Assembly (NCBI GenBank): GCA_009830035.1 | Contig: SZZY01000003.1 | Coordinates: 372,001 to 436,000, forward strand | Direction: 5' to 3' | Length of the DNA stretch: 64,000 nt | Source: Pantoea sp. Eser | GTDB taxonomy: Bacteria > Pseudomonadota > Gammaproteobacteria > Enterobacterales > Enterobacteriaceae | Shown: one piece after another, positions 10,528-20,125 of the stretch | Layout: each line of letters starts with the position of its first letter | Numbering within the stretch: the first letter of the stretch is position 1 | Translations under genes and position numbers: made by a program | The notes under the pieces: model-generated | Seen by the model: the letters and a program-made list of their open reading frames with translations, nothing else | What the model was told of the DNA's origin: nothing | Database searches by the model: none

Positions 10528-11453
10528 ATGAGCGATCGGCAGACGTTACCCGCGCTGGCGGTACGCGATCTCAGTGTGCATTTTCAGCATCAGGGCGCGG
10601 TGACCGAGGCGGTGCGCCATCTCTCCCTCGATCTGTTTCGCGGCGAAACCCTGGCGCTGGTGGGCGAGTCCGGTTGCGGTAAATCGACTACCGGCCGTTC
10701 GCTGCTGAAGCTGGTGGCCAGCTAGGGCGGGACGCTGACCTTCAACGGGCAGCGGATCGATCACCCCAGCGGCGCGGCGCTGGCGCATCTGCGGCGTGAC
10801 ATTCAGTTTATTTTTCAGGACCCTTACGCCTCGCTCGATCCGCGTCTGACGGTAGGCTTTTCGATCATGGAGCCGCTGCTGGTGCACAAGGTGATGCCGC
10901 GTCGTGAAGCGGAACAGCGCGTAGCCTGGCTTCTGGAGAAGGTCGGGCTGTTGCCGGAACATGCGCAGCGCTACCCGCACGAATTTTCAGGCGGCCAGCG
11001 CCAGCGCATCTGTATTGCCCGCGCACTGGCGCTTAACCCGAAGATGGTGATTGCGGATGAGTCGGTCTCGGCGCTTGATGTGTCGATCCAGGCGCAGATC
11101 ATCAACCTGATGCTCGATTTACAGCGCGAATTTGTTATCCATTTCTGTTTATCTCGCACGATATGGCGGTGGTGGAACGCATCAGTCACCGCGTGGCGGT
11201 GATGTATCTCGACCAGATTGTGGAGATGGGATCGCGTCAGGCGGTATTTGAGCAGCCGCAGCATCCTTATACCCAAAAACTGATGGCCGCCGTCCCGGTT
11301 GCCGATCCGGCGCACCATCGCCGGGAACGCGCGTTAATGGTTGATGAGATCCCCAGCCCGATCCATGCGTTAGGAGATGAACCTGAGGTGGCACCGTTGA
11401 TGGAAGTGGCGCCGGGGCATTTTGTCGCCCGCCACGTTATCAGCGCGACCTGA
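10528..11453 (+). pseudogene. gsiA: GsiA glutathione-importer ATPase, fused half-size remnant with stop and frameshift
   Basis: GsiA is normally a tandem ATPase of about 620 residues that powers glutathione import. Here only about 305 residues' worth of sequence remains. The beginning (LPALAVRDLSVHFQHQ) resembles the start of the first ATPase domain. From Walker A (GESGCGKSTTGRS) onward the sequence follows the second domain ([34 protein letters not shown]). The simplest reading is a deletion by recombination between the two similar GETLALVGESGxGKS segments. In addition TAG at 10723-10725 (probably from CAG) interrupts the frame, and an indel near 11140-11150 shifts it before [11 protein letters not shown]. 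Three lesions; not functional. Confidence 0.88.
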
Positions 11454-11507
11454 ATAGTGAAGATATCGCTTCGGCGACCCACTCGACAGGGATCACAGGA
11501 GAACAAG

Positions 11508-13045
11508 ATGCAGATGACGATGCGTAAAGGGTTAGTGGCGGCTGGCTTGTTAAGCAGCGCCCTCACATTGCCCGCCCGGGCGGCGCAGGATGCGGTGATT
11601 GCCGTCGCGTCCAACTTCACCACCCTCGATCCGTGTGACGCCAACGACACGCTGTCTGTCGCAGGTGGTCGCCAAATCGTTTTATCAGGGACTGTTTGGC
11701 TTTGATAAACAGATGAAGCTGACCAACGTGCTGGCTGAGAGTTATCAGGCCAGTCCGGATGGGCTGACTTACACTATCAAGCTCCGACCGGGGATTAAGT
11801 TCCAGGACGGCAGCGACTTCAACGCCGAAGCGGTGAAGGTCAATCTCGACCGCGCCAGCAACCCGGATAATCACCTTAAACGCTATAACCTGTTTAAGCA
11901 GATCGCCACGACCGAAGTGATCGATCCGACCACGGTGAAAGTGCCCCTGAAGCAGCCGTTCTCGGCCTTTATTAACATCCTGGCGCACCCGGCGGTGGCG
12001 ATGATTTCACCGACCGCGCTGAAAAAATATGACAAGGATATCGGTTTCCACCCGGTCGGGACCGGTCCGTTTGTTTTCGAAACCTGGAACCAGACCGACT
12101 TCGTCAAGGTGAAGAAGTGGGACGGCTACTGGAAGCCGGGCTATCCAAAGCTGGACAGCATTACCTGGCGGCCGATTGTGGATAACAATACCCGTGCGGC
12201 GATGCTGCAAACCGGGGAAGCCAATTTCGCCTTCCCGATCCCTTATGAGCAGGCCAAACTGCTGGAGAAAAACAGCAAGCTCGACGTGGTAACTACACCG
12301 TCGATTATGCAGCGCTACATCCAGCCTCAACGTTACCCAGAAGCCGTTCGACAACCCGAAAGTGCGTGCGCTGGAGTATGCCATCAACCGCCAGGCGCTG
12401 GCGAAGGTGGCCTTTGCCGGTTACGCCACTCCGGCCACCGGCATCGTCCCGCCCACTATCGACTTTGCTCAGCAATATCCGGCCATCAGCTACGATCCAG
12501 CCAAAGCCAAAGCGCTGCTGAAAGAGGCGGGCTACCCCAACGGTTTCGAAACCACCCTCTGGTCATCACACAATCACAGTACCGCGCAGAAAGTGTTGCA
12601 GTTCACGCAGCAGCCGCTGGCGCAGGTCGGCGTGAAAGTTAAGGTCACCACGATGGATGCGGGACAGCGTGCGGCCGAAGTTGAGGGCAAAGGCCAGAAA
12701 GAGAGCGGCGTGCGGATGTTCTACACCGGCTGGTCCGCCTCAACCGGCGAAGCCGACTGGGCGCTGACACCGCTGTTTGCCACGGCCGCCTGGCCGCCTG
12801 CGATCTTCAACACCGCGTTTTACAGCAATCTTAAGGTTGATAAAGATCTGGCGGATGAGCTGAAAACCACCGATCGCGCGCAGAAAGCCCAGCTGTATAA
12901 GGATGCGTAAGACACCATCTGGCAGGATCATCCGTGGATCCCGCTGGTGGTTGAGCAGCTGGTATCTGCCAACAGCAAAAACCTCAGCGGTTTTTATGTA
13001 ATGCCCGATACCTCATTCAATTTTGATGAGGCCAGTCTGAAGTAA
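11508..13045 (+). pseudogene. gsiB: GsiB glutathione-binding protein, two frameshifts and one stop
   Basis: Periplasmic substrate-binding protein (SBP family 5) of the glutathione importer, about 512 residues when intact. A signal peptide ending near LPARAA is followed by [10 protein letters not shown] 4-bp tandem duplication (CTGT) at about 11649-11656 breaks the [18 protein letters not shown] motif. One extra C near 12327 breaks [23 protein letters not shown] at 12908-12910 (probably CAA) interrupts [16 protein letters not shown]. The stop at 13043-13045 is the normal end. It is preceded by AGGAG and lies after gsiA in the operon. Confidence 0.92.
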
Positions 13046-13091
13046 CGGAGCCGGCCAGCCCATGGGGCTGGCCGCAGCTGCAGGATGTTGC

Positions 13092-13882
13092 ATGCTTAAC
13101 TATTTTCTTAAACGGCTGTTGGGGCTGGTCCCCACCTTGCTGATTGTTGCGGTGCTGGTGTTTCTGTTTGTTCACCTGCTGCCGGACCGGAGGCGGACGC
13201 CTCGGTGGTGGCGCTGGTACGTCAGGAGCTTGGACTTGACCTGCCGCTGCCGCAGCAGTTCTGGCACTTTATTCTCAACGCCTTGCAGGGCGATTTCGGT
13301 CAGTCCATGGTATCAAAACGGCCGGTGGCGGATGAGATCGCCTCGGCATGACGCTGGCGGTCTCCGGCATTTCCTTTCCGGCCTTTGCGCTGGGCATGTT
13401 GCTGATGCAGATTTTCTCGGTGGAGCTGGGCTGGCTGCCGACGGTCGGGGCGGATAGCTGGCAACATTACATTCTGCCGTCGATTACTCTCGGTGCAGCG
13501 GTGGCGGCAGTCGATGGCGCGTTTCACCCGCGCCTCGTTTGTCGAAGTGATGCAGGAAGATTATATGCGTACCGCGCGCGCGAAAGGGGTACGCGAGTCG
13601 CTGGTGGCGGTGAAACACGGGCTGCGTAACGCGATTATCCCGGTGGTGACCATGATGGGCCTGCAGTTCGGTTTCCTGCTGGGCGGATCGATCGTGGTCG
13701 AGGTGGTATTTAACTGGCCAGGCTTGGGACGACTGCTGGTCTATTCGGTGTCAATGCGCGACTATCCGGTGATTCAGGCGGAAGTGCTGCTGTTTTCACT
13801 GGAGTTTATTCTGATCAGTCTGATGGTTGATATGTTGTATGCGGTGATCAATCCCGCCATTCGCTTTAAGGAATCGCGATGA
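13092..13882 (+). pseudogene. gsiC: GsiC glutathione-importer permease, two deletions and one indel
   Basis: Inner-membrane permease (binding-protein-dependent transport family), about 306 residues when intact; only 264 codons' worth remain. The start [12 protein letters not shown] is normal. After FVHLLP about 20 bp encoding the conserved Gly-Asp-Pro region are missing and the frame shifts. After ADEIAS about 120 bp are missing, joining to [17 protein letters not shown] through a shared CCTCG-type repeat. An extra base near 13509-13511 then breaks [17 protein letters not shown]. The last part, with the EAA-like loop ([20 protein letters not shown]), is intact and ends overlapping gsiD (ATGA). 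Confidence 0.9.
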
Positions 13883-14769
13883 AAAACTGGCGACGCGATG
13901 CGGCACTGAAAACCCTGCTGCTGATCAAGGAGAACCGGGTACGCACGCCGTGGCGCGAGTTCTGGCGACGTTTCCGCCAGCAGCCGGTGGCGCTGCTGGC
14001 CGGGCTGTTTGTGCTGGCGTTTATCGCCCCTTACGTGGCGCCGTTTGATGCTGAAAATTATTTCGATTATGACCGGCTGAATGATGGGCCTTCACTGCTG
14101 CACTGGTTTGATGTCGATTCCCTCGGCCGCGATATTTTCAGCCGGGTATTGGTGGGAACCTGCATTTCACTGATTGCCGGTTTCTTCTCGGTGGCCATCG
14201 GCGCGCTGATTGGTACACTGTTTGGTCTGTTAGCGGGCTATTACGAAGGCTGGTGGGACCGCATTACCATGCGCGTCTGCGACGTGCTATTTGCCTTTCC
14301 CGGCATCTTGCTGGCGATTGCGGTGGTAGCGATCATGGGCAGCGGAATGAGCAACGTGATCGTGGCAGTGGCGATTTTTAGCATCCCGGCTTTTGCCCGC
14401 TTGGTGCGCGGTAACACCCTGGTGCTGAAGCATCAGACCTACATTGAGTCGGCACGCAGTATTGGCGCGTCTGACTGGACCATTATCATGCGGCATATTC
14501 TGCCGGGCACCGTCTCACCGATTGTGGTCTATTTCACCATGCGCGTCGGCACTTCCATCATTACCGCTGCCAGCCTGTCGTTTCTCGGGCTGAGCGCGCA
14601 GCCGCCGACGCCAGAGTGGGGCGCAATGCTGAACGAGGCGCGTGCCGATATGGTGATTGCGCCGCACGTGGCGATTTTCCCCAGCTTGGCGATCTTCTTC
14701 ACCGTTCTGGCATTTAATTTACTCGGAGACGGGCTACGCGACGCGTTGGATCCTAAACTCAAGACATGA
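13879..14769 (+). CDS. gsiD: GsiD glutathione-importer permease
   Basis: Second inner-membrane permease of the Gsi importer. 296 residues against 303 in E. coli; the first membrane segment looks a few residues short ([18 protein letters not shown]). The EAA loop is present ([21 protein letters not shown]). The start overlaps the gsiC stop. The frame is open, but its partners GsiA, GsiB and GsiC are all broken, so it can hardly work in a Gsi complex and is probably the last gene of the operon to decay. Rescue by partners from another peptide importer is possible but not shown. Confidence 0.9.
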   Translation: MKNWRRDAALKTLLLIKENRVRTPWREFWRRFRQQPVALLAGLFVLAFIAPYVAPFDAENYFDYDRLNDGPSLLHWFDVDSLGRDIFSRVLVGTCISLIAGFFSVAIGALIGTLFGLLAGYYEGWWDRITMRVCDVLFAFPGILLAIAVVAIMGSGMSNVIVAVAIFSIPAFARLVRGNTLVLKHQTYIESARSIGASDWTIIMRHILPGTVSPIVVYFTMRVGTSIITAASLSFLGLSAQPPTPEWGAMLNEARADMVIAPHVAIFPSLAIFFTVLAFNLLGDGLRDALDPKLKT

Positions 14770-15215
14770 AACCTTTCGATTATGATCAGGACTTCAGCAC
14801 CATTGACTTCCGCCAGCATCCCGAACGTTATCAGGTTGGGCGCGGGGAGCAGGGGGTGCTGGTGGTCGAGCCCTATAAGAGCGAAATCCTGCCGCACTGG
14901 CGCTTTCGTACCGTACCGATCGCCGAAGCGTCGGCTGAAAAAATCATGGCGCTGTTTGAGGCGTACCGCCAGCAGGATGATTTTGTCGGCATGGACATGG
15001 CGCGTAAATTTATTCAGATGGGGTACACCCGCGCACGTCGCTACAGCAATCATCAGGGCGGACGAAAATATGATGCTGACGGTAAAGAATTACCGCGTGG
15101 CGTGAATGAAGAAAAGGCCGCAGCGGCGGCCATTTTTAAGGGCTATTGGGATCGGATCCGGGCCGATGAGGATTACCTGAAACGCAAGAAAGCGCATCAG
15201 CAGCAGTATGGCTAA
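14766..15215 (+). CDS. DUF4385-type protein of unknown function
   Basis: A 149-residue soluble protein beginning [16 protein letters not shown], recognised as the DUF4385 family; no activity is known. Trp/Arg-rich motifs ([40 protein letters not shown]) suggest binding to a charged partner. No signal peptide or membrane segment. The start overlaps the gsiD stop (ATGA), so it is co-transcribed with gsiD, and it converges on rimO. The frame is intact although most of the operon upstream is broken, so it may have its own use. It takes the place of E. coli yliE/yliF. Confidence 0.75.
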   Translation: MKPFDYDQDFSTIDFRQHPERYQVGRGEQGVLVVEPYKSEILPHWRFRTVPIAEASAEKIMALFEAYRQQDDFVGMDMARKFIQMGYTRARRYSNHQGGRKYDADGKELPRGVNEEKAAAAAIFKGYWDRIRADEDYLKRKKAHQQQYG

Positions 15216-15278
15216 GCGCGAATCCGGCCTGATGCAGCAGCGGGCATCACCGTGCGCCGCCGCCCTTTTAAGCCAGTA

Positions 15279-16612
15279 TTAAACGCGGCTCGCCCAGAGA
15301 TCGTACTCATCGGCATGCTCGACTTTGACCCGCAGCATATCGCCTGGTTTAACGTTACGCTCGACGTTCAGGTAGACCGCGCCGTCAATCTCCGGCGCAT
15401 CAGCCATACTGCGGCCAATCGCGCCTTCCTCGTCCACTTCATCAACGATCACCAGAATCTCACGACCGACTTTCTCCTGCAGGCGTTCAGCCGAGATCTG
15501 CTGTTGCAGTTGCATAAATCGATCGTAACGCTGCTGCTTGACCGACTCGTCGACCGGATCGGGCAGCTGATTGGCAGTCGCGCCTTCCACCGGGCTGTAC
15601 TGGAAGCAGCCCACCCGATCGAGACGCGCCTCTTTGATAAAGTCGAGCAGCATCTGGAAATCTTCTTCGGTCTCGCCGGGAAAACCAACGATGAAGGTAG
15701 AACGCAGCGTCAGTTCCGGGCAGATTTCACGCCAGCGCTTAATCCGTTCCAGCGTGCGTTCCACCGCGCCAGGACGCTTCATCAGCTTCAGAATGCGCGA
15801 GCTGGCGTGCTGCAACGGAATGTCGAGATAGGGCAGGATTTTGCCGGCCGCCATCAATGGAATCACCTCGTCGACGTGCGGGTAAGGATAGACGTAGTGC
15901 AGACGCACCCACACGCCGAACTTCGCCAGTTGCTCACACAGGCGGACCATGCTGGTTTTCACCGGCGAGCCGTTCCAGAAACCGGTGCGGTGTTTCACAT
16001 CAACGCCATAGGCTGAAGTATCCTGCGAGATCACCAGCAGTTCTTTAACGCCCGCTTCGACCAGCCGTTTGGCCTCATCCAGCACCTCGCCGACGGCGCG
16101 GCTGTCGAGATATCGCCACGCATTGAAGGGATGATGCAGAAGGTGCAGCGATGGTTGCAGCCTTCGGAAATCTTCAGATAAGCGTAATGACGCGGCGTCA
16201 GTTTCACGCCCTGTTGCGGCACCAAGCTGAGGAACGGGTTGTGCTGAGGTTTAGGAACGTAGCGATGTACGTGCGACAGGACCTGATCATAGCTGTGCGG
16301 ACCGGTAATTTCCAGCACTTTCGGGTGCACTTCACGAATCTGATCAACTTTAGCGCCGAGACAACCGGTGACAATCACCTTGCCATTTTCATTCAGTGCT
16401 TCGCCAATCGCCTCAAGCGATTCCTGCACTGCGCTGTCGATAAATCCGCAGGTGTTCACAATCACGATTTCAGCATCGTCATAGCGTGGCACCACATCAT
16501 AGCCCTCGGTGCGCAGTTCGGTGAGGATGCGCTCGGAATCAACGAGGTTTTTTGGGCAGCCGAGCGAGACGAATCCGACCCGTGGCGGCAAGGTTTTTGT
16601 TGTAGTAGACAT
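15279..16612 (-). pseudogene. rimO: RimO ribosomal protein S12 methylthiotransferase, frameshifted
   Basis: Radical-SAM enzyme that methylthiolates a conserved Asp of ribosomal protein S12. The N-terminal methylthiotransferase domain ([15 protein letters not shown]) and the radical-SAM cluster motif ([16 protein letters not shown]) are intact. Directly after RGD the frame breaks through an extra AT dinucleotide at about 16108-16113 (plus strand). The rest ([20 protein letters not shown] to the TRAM domain and [10 protein letters not shown]) lies in another frame with no further lesion. Total length equals the usual 441 residues. A single 2-bp insertion is the only damage, so this is either a very young pseudogene or a base-calling error. 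Confidence 0.87.
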
Positions 16613-16988
16613 AGCTCTGTTTCCGGTTCAGCGCAGCAATGGCGCAGAATTTTACCTGTGTTGCTGAAAAAATTGTAGCGTTATCTGTAAGGGTTTAGAG
16701 CCGTGTAAAGCTGTGAAAAAACCGGTAAAAACGCTACCGCTTGCCGGGCCAGTAAGACCGTCTGATTGGCGCTGTCATTTTCCAGTAACTGACCGTGCTA
16801 TAAAAAGAAATTCCGCTTTTGTCAGGCGGATAATCACCAAAGCGAAACGCTGACACAGCGGCTCAGACAGCACCCTTAGGAAATCGCTGGTTGATATTCA
16901 CTTGTTTTCATTAATAATAAACAGGCAAATCAACGCTGAAGGGGCTATGCCCTCCAGGTAACGACGTGGATAATGTGAGAGCTAAATA
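16613..16988. other. 376-bp gap with divergent promoters of rimO and the carbonic anhydrase gene
   Basis: AT-richer than its surroundings, with no ORF supported on either strand. It must hold the rimO promoter (minus) and that of the gene beginning at 16989. E. coli bssR, which sits next to rimO there, is absent. Confidence 0.5.
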
Positions 16989-17638
16989 ATAAAAGAGATC
17001 ATCAATGGATTTCTGAATTTCCAGCAGAATGTGTTTCCTGAAAGGAAGGATCTTTTCAAAAGCCTGGCGTCAAATCAAAATCCCAAAGCGCTGTTCATCT
17101 CCTGTTCTGATAGCCGGTTGGTACCGGAACTGGTGACGCAGCAGAAGCCAGGAGAGCTGTTCGTTATCCGTAATGCGGGCAACATCGTGCCTTCATTTGG
17201 CCCGGAGCCAGGCGGCGTTTCCGCCCCCATCGAATACGCTGTCGTCGCGCTGGGCGTGTCCGACATTATCATCTGTGGTCATTCCAACTGTGGCGCGATG
17301 AATGCCATCGCCTCCTGTGCCTGCCCTCCTGTGCCTGCATGGATACTATGCTAGCGGTCGAACACTGGCTGCGCTATGCCGATGCGGCAAAAGCGGTGGT
17401 GGAGCAGCGTGAATATGACTCGCCAGAGAAAAAGCTGAACGAGATGGTAAAAGAGAACGTTACCGCCCAGCTTAACAACATGAAAACCCATCCTTCGGTA
17501 TCGGTGGCGTTACGTAACGGCAAGCTGCGTCTGCATGGCTGGGTCTACGATATTGAAACCGGCACCATCATGGCGCTGACCCACGGCGGTAAACAGTTTA
17601 TTACCCTGTCTGAAAACCCGGACACCTGTTTCGAGTAA
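16989..17638 (+). pseudogene. cynT: CynT-type beta-carbonic anhydrase, start codon ATA and 14-bp tandem duplication
   Basis: Zinc enzyme interconverting CO2 and bicarbonate. The frame [19 protein letters not shown] matches the CynT N-terminus, but the codon where Met is expected is ATA (16989), with GAGAG correctly spaced upstream; a G-to-A change has probably removed the start. Zinc and active-site residues are present: CSDSR, and HSNCG. After NAIASCAC a perfect 14-bp tandem repeat (17311-17324 and 17325-17338) shifts the frame; removing one copy restores AVEHWLRYADAAK onward. The C-terminal GWVYDIETG is intact. A later in-frame GTG (17031) could be used as a start but would lose about 14 residues and still meet the frameshift. 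Confidence 0.87.
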
Positions 17639-17646
17639 GCCTTTGC

Positions 17647-17672
17647 ACCCGCTGCGCGGCAGCGGGTTATTC
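17647..17672 (+). terminator. Terminator after the carbonic anhydrase gene
   Basis: A perfect 9-bp stem (ACCCGCTGC, 17647-17655; GCAGCGGGT, 17659-17667) with a 3-nt loop and a short T-rich tail (TTATTCT). Confidence 0.7.
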
Positions 17673-17772
17673 TGGCCCCGCGCACATAACCCATTAGAAG
17701 CACACTTATTTTTCAGCATTTCCCGTCAGGCTTATCTATGCTTGCTTAAACCTTCCCGACATAAGCGAGTTG

Positions 17773-18435
17773 ATGATGCGTAAAACGTCTGTTGCTGCTC
17801 TGCTGGCGGTCTCTGCCCTGCTGCTCAGCGGTTGTACTTCCCACGTTACCGACAAACAGCAATATTCTGGTTTTTTAGCCGACTACAGTCAGTTGCAGCC
17901 AACAGCATCGGCCAGCGGTGAACCGACCCTGCGCTGGATCTCACCCGACTATAAAAGCAGCCAGTACAAAGATGTGCTCTATACGCCGCTGGTCTACTAT
18001 CCGGCAGCTCATCCCACCGCGCGTGTCAGTCAGCAAACGCTGGATCAGGTGCTGAGCTACACCGACATTCAGTTAAAAGGTGCGATCGCCACCCGACGAC
18101 CATTGATGAGTCAAGCCACGCCGCACACGCTGAAGGTGCGGGCGGCAATTACTGCCGTGTCAGCGGAGAATGAAGGAGTGCAATTCTACGAAGTGGTACC
18201 GGTCGCAGCGGTGGTCTCTACCACCATGGCGGCGTCGGGGCACCGTACCCAGAACAGTGAGCTGTTTCTGGAGATAGAGGCCAGCGATGCGGTAACCGGG
18301 AAGCCGCTGATCCCGGTGGTGCGCAAAGCGTTTGGCAAAACAGTCAGCAACAGCAACACGCCGATCACCTTTGAAGACCTGAAGCCGGGTATCAATACCA
18401 TGGTGCGTGACACGGTCAGTTTTAACGCGCCGTGA
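17773..18435 (+). CDS. DUF3313-type lipoprotein
   Basis: A 220-residue secreted lipoprotein. The signal peptide MMRKTSVAALLAVSALLLSG ends at a lipobox Cys (LLLSGC, about residue 22). The body (YSGFLADYSQLQP, LRWISPDYKSSQYKDVLYTPLVYYP) fits the DUF3313 family of unknown function. Two adjacent ATGs (17773, 17776) are possible starts. Intact, with its own upstream gap, so probably monocistronic. The Asp/Ala residues after Cys are absent, so outer-membrane targeting by Lol would be expected; LolA is intact in this window. It marks the edge of the accessory island that follows. Confidence 0.75.
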   Translation: MMRKTSVAALLAVSALLLSGCTSHVTDKQQYSGFLADYSQLQPTASASGEPTLRWISPDYKSSQYKDVLYTPLVYYPAAHPTARVSQQTLDQVLSYTDIQLKGAIATRRPLMSQATPHTLKVRAAITAVSAENEGVQFYEVVPVAAVVSTTMAASGHRTQNSELFLEIEASDAVTGKPLIPVVRKAFGKTVSNSNTPITFEDLKPGINTMVRDTVSFNAP

Positions 18436-18476
18436 CCCTGCGATATTAACCTGCTATTAAACGGCAGTCCGCGCGC

Positions 18477-18503
18477 CGGTTCCCCGCGTGAGCGGGGATA
18501 ACC
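18477..18503. repeat. Solitary type I-E CRISPR-like repeat
   Basis: Bases 18480-18501 read TTCCCCGCG-TGAG-CGGGGATAA, which matches the core of enterobacterial type I-E CRISPR repeats, followed by ACC. The palindromic CCCCGC/GCGGGG stem and 4-nt loop are typical of the repeat hairpin. No second copy occurs about 61 nt away on either side, and no cas gene is in the window. Either a last repeat of a lost array or a chance hairpin. It could also act as a weak terminator for the lipoprotein gene. Confidence 0.5.
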
Positions 18504-18640
18504 TTTTCCAGCCTGTAGTTAACAAGCTATTTTTTTGTGCTGTATTGAGCATGACACGCCTTTAACGACCACAAATATTGCGGTGAAGCATGTGCGCGTA
18601 GAGGTTTTAATTATTTTTAATCATGCAGGAAGGCGTGTGA

Positions 18641-18757
18641 ATGTTACGTTACAAAATGATTGTTAATGCGAAACGGTTAACGGTTATTGATGCAAAGAGA
18701 AAAGTAGTCCCTTATCAAAGTCATTATTTTTGCTATGAGTTATTTTATGGAGTGTGA
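18641..18757 (+). CDS. Small ORF, 38 residues, with a strong ribosome-binding site
   Basis: ATG 18641 follows AGGAAGG by 7 nt, a near-ideal Shine-Dalgarno. The peptide is basic in its first half (MLRYKMIVNAKRL, IDAKRKVV) and aromatic at the end (HYFCYELFYGV). No membrane segment or known family was recognised. It lies at the AT-rich left end of the island. It could be a genuine small protein, a leader peptide for the ORF at 18934, or the start of a truncated gene; the ribosome-binding site is the only positive evidence. Confidence 0.4.
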   Translation: MLRYKMIVNAKRLTVIDAKRKVVPYQSHYFCYELFYGV

Positions 18758-18933
18758 AATTTTAAACGTTTAACCAGGGAAAGAATTTGCCAGCCAGATT
18801 GTTAAATATAAAAATTTAACCATGGTATGATTCATTCTGAAAATTTGCGTATCGATGCTGTTTGATCGTGCTATCTTTATGAAGCAGGAATTATTAAACA
18901 GTCAGCCAATCCTATGAGAAAGGTTAGCAGATA

Positions 18934-19368
18934 ATGGATTTGCATCAGAGAGGTGTGATTTTTAACCTGAATGACATTAATATAAAAATAGTGAAGAAGG
19001 TAATTAGTATTAAAAAAATATGTATGATCTCAAAACCATCACCAACATTAGGTCGCTCCCCGCTACACGGGGCTGGAGGAGGGCTTTTTGGTCATTATAA
19101 TGAAAGCAACTACATTTCTGAGGTTCAAAAAAAACTTGATTCTATTGGTTGTGAATGGGTTATTGTTGCTGATGACACTGAAGGGGATATCGAAAAAATT
19201 ATCGCGCAGGGTACAATGTTAATTGTTTGTGCGCCTGGCTTGCGCTTTCAATTTTACAGCAACGGTTTTGATAAAAAAAGAATTATCTATTTGAGTGCGA
19301 TGGAGTACGCTTCAGATAACGCCAGTCCGTTAATAAAAAAATTAAATGAGATAGGTAATCAGAAATGA
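18934..19368 (+). CDS. Hypothetical protein, 144 residues, unknown
   Basis: The frame begins MDLHQRGVIFNLNDIN, with AGAAAGG 10 nt upstream; a second possible start is Met at 19024 (MISKPSPTLGRSP). The centre contains a Gly-rich stretch (HGAGGGLFGHYNE), and the second half alternates helix and strand (CEWVIVADDTEGDIEKI, MLIVCAPGLRFQFYSNG, RIIYLSAMEYASDN). The order resembles a small Rossmann-like or PTS IIB-like fold, but this is only an impression; no family was identified. Low GC marks it as part of the acquired island. It is one of the few open frames there and may be functional. Confidence 0.45.
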   Translation: MDLHQRGVIFNLNDINIKIVKKVISIKKICMISKPSPTLGRSPLHGAGGGLFGHYNESNYISEVQKKLDSIGCEWVIVADDTEGDIEKIIAQGTMLIVCAPGLRFQFYSNGFDKKRIIYLSAMEYASDNASPLIKKLNEIGNQK

Positions 19369-20125
19369 GCTTTCAGGTTTTTTGAACGAAAAATCAGAGT
19401 GGGTTAATTAATGGAAACCGTCAGAAGGGAAGGGGCTGGTCAATGATAATTCCGCGCTTGTGGAACATCTTTTTGGATTATGGACGGTCTGGGTTATATT
19501 TTTCATGACCTGTTTATTTTTATAGAGGCCGTGACTCTTCACATTACGACGATGCGAATAGGGGTACCTCAGGTCCTGACGGATATGTTGCTTTTTCACG
19601 TGCTAAAAATGGATCTTGATTGTAAATTAAAATGTTTAATGACGGCTCTGATGCCCGTGGGCGCTGCTAGCCAGGCGCAGCCGGTAACAGGACTTTTAGA
19701 CCGAAGCCTAAACCATCTCGGCCTGACGGTGTTTAAGCAGTAGCCTGTCAGGTACAGAAAAGTCATACGGACGGAGATGAAAGAAAGATAGCGCCGCTGA
19801 GTCAGGTAGCCAGATCTGATAAGTAGCATCATACTGATATCCAGTCGGCGTTCTCAGTGCGTTCAGTCAAGCTATCGGCCCCGATAAAAAGGTCATCATC
19901 ATTATTGATGCGGTATTAAGTAATACCTGATTCGGGCAGGTAAAAGCGCTGGGGTAGTCCATGGGGTTTAGAGCAATACACCGCCATATTTAGCTGATTT
20001 TTTCCTATAAATATCAGCTAATATGTTCTGAATTCAGAATAGATCAGTTTTCCCAAATATTTGATTCAATTTCATTTTCCCCTCGACTGTAATTGATACT
20101 GCACGACTATTTTTCTTCCGCACTA
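19369..20125. other. About 760 bp of island DNA without a recognisable gene
   Basis: Several short frames exist on both strands (for example 19480-19743 plus and 19596-19832 minus), but none has a convincing ribosome-binding site or family motif. A 7-bp inverted repeat GGTATTA/TAATACC lies at 19912-19927. The tract looks like scrambled remains of mobile or defence genes. Confidence 0.4.

Noticed and set aside
19050..19082. A second CRISPR-like hairpin (CTCCCCG-CTACA-CGGGGCT)
   Set aside because: Only the 5-bp stem resembles a repeat; flanks differ, spacing from 18480 is wrong, and it lies inside an open ORF.
19480..19832. Overlapping short frames on both strands
   Set aside because: No ribosome-binding site, motif or family resemblance; treated as gene debris.
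19912..19927. Inverted repeat GGTATTA/TAATACC
   Set aside because: No gene or promoter next to it; seven-base palindromes of this AT content occur by chance.
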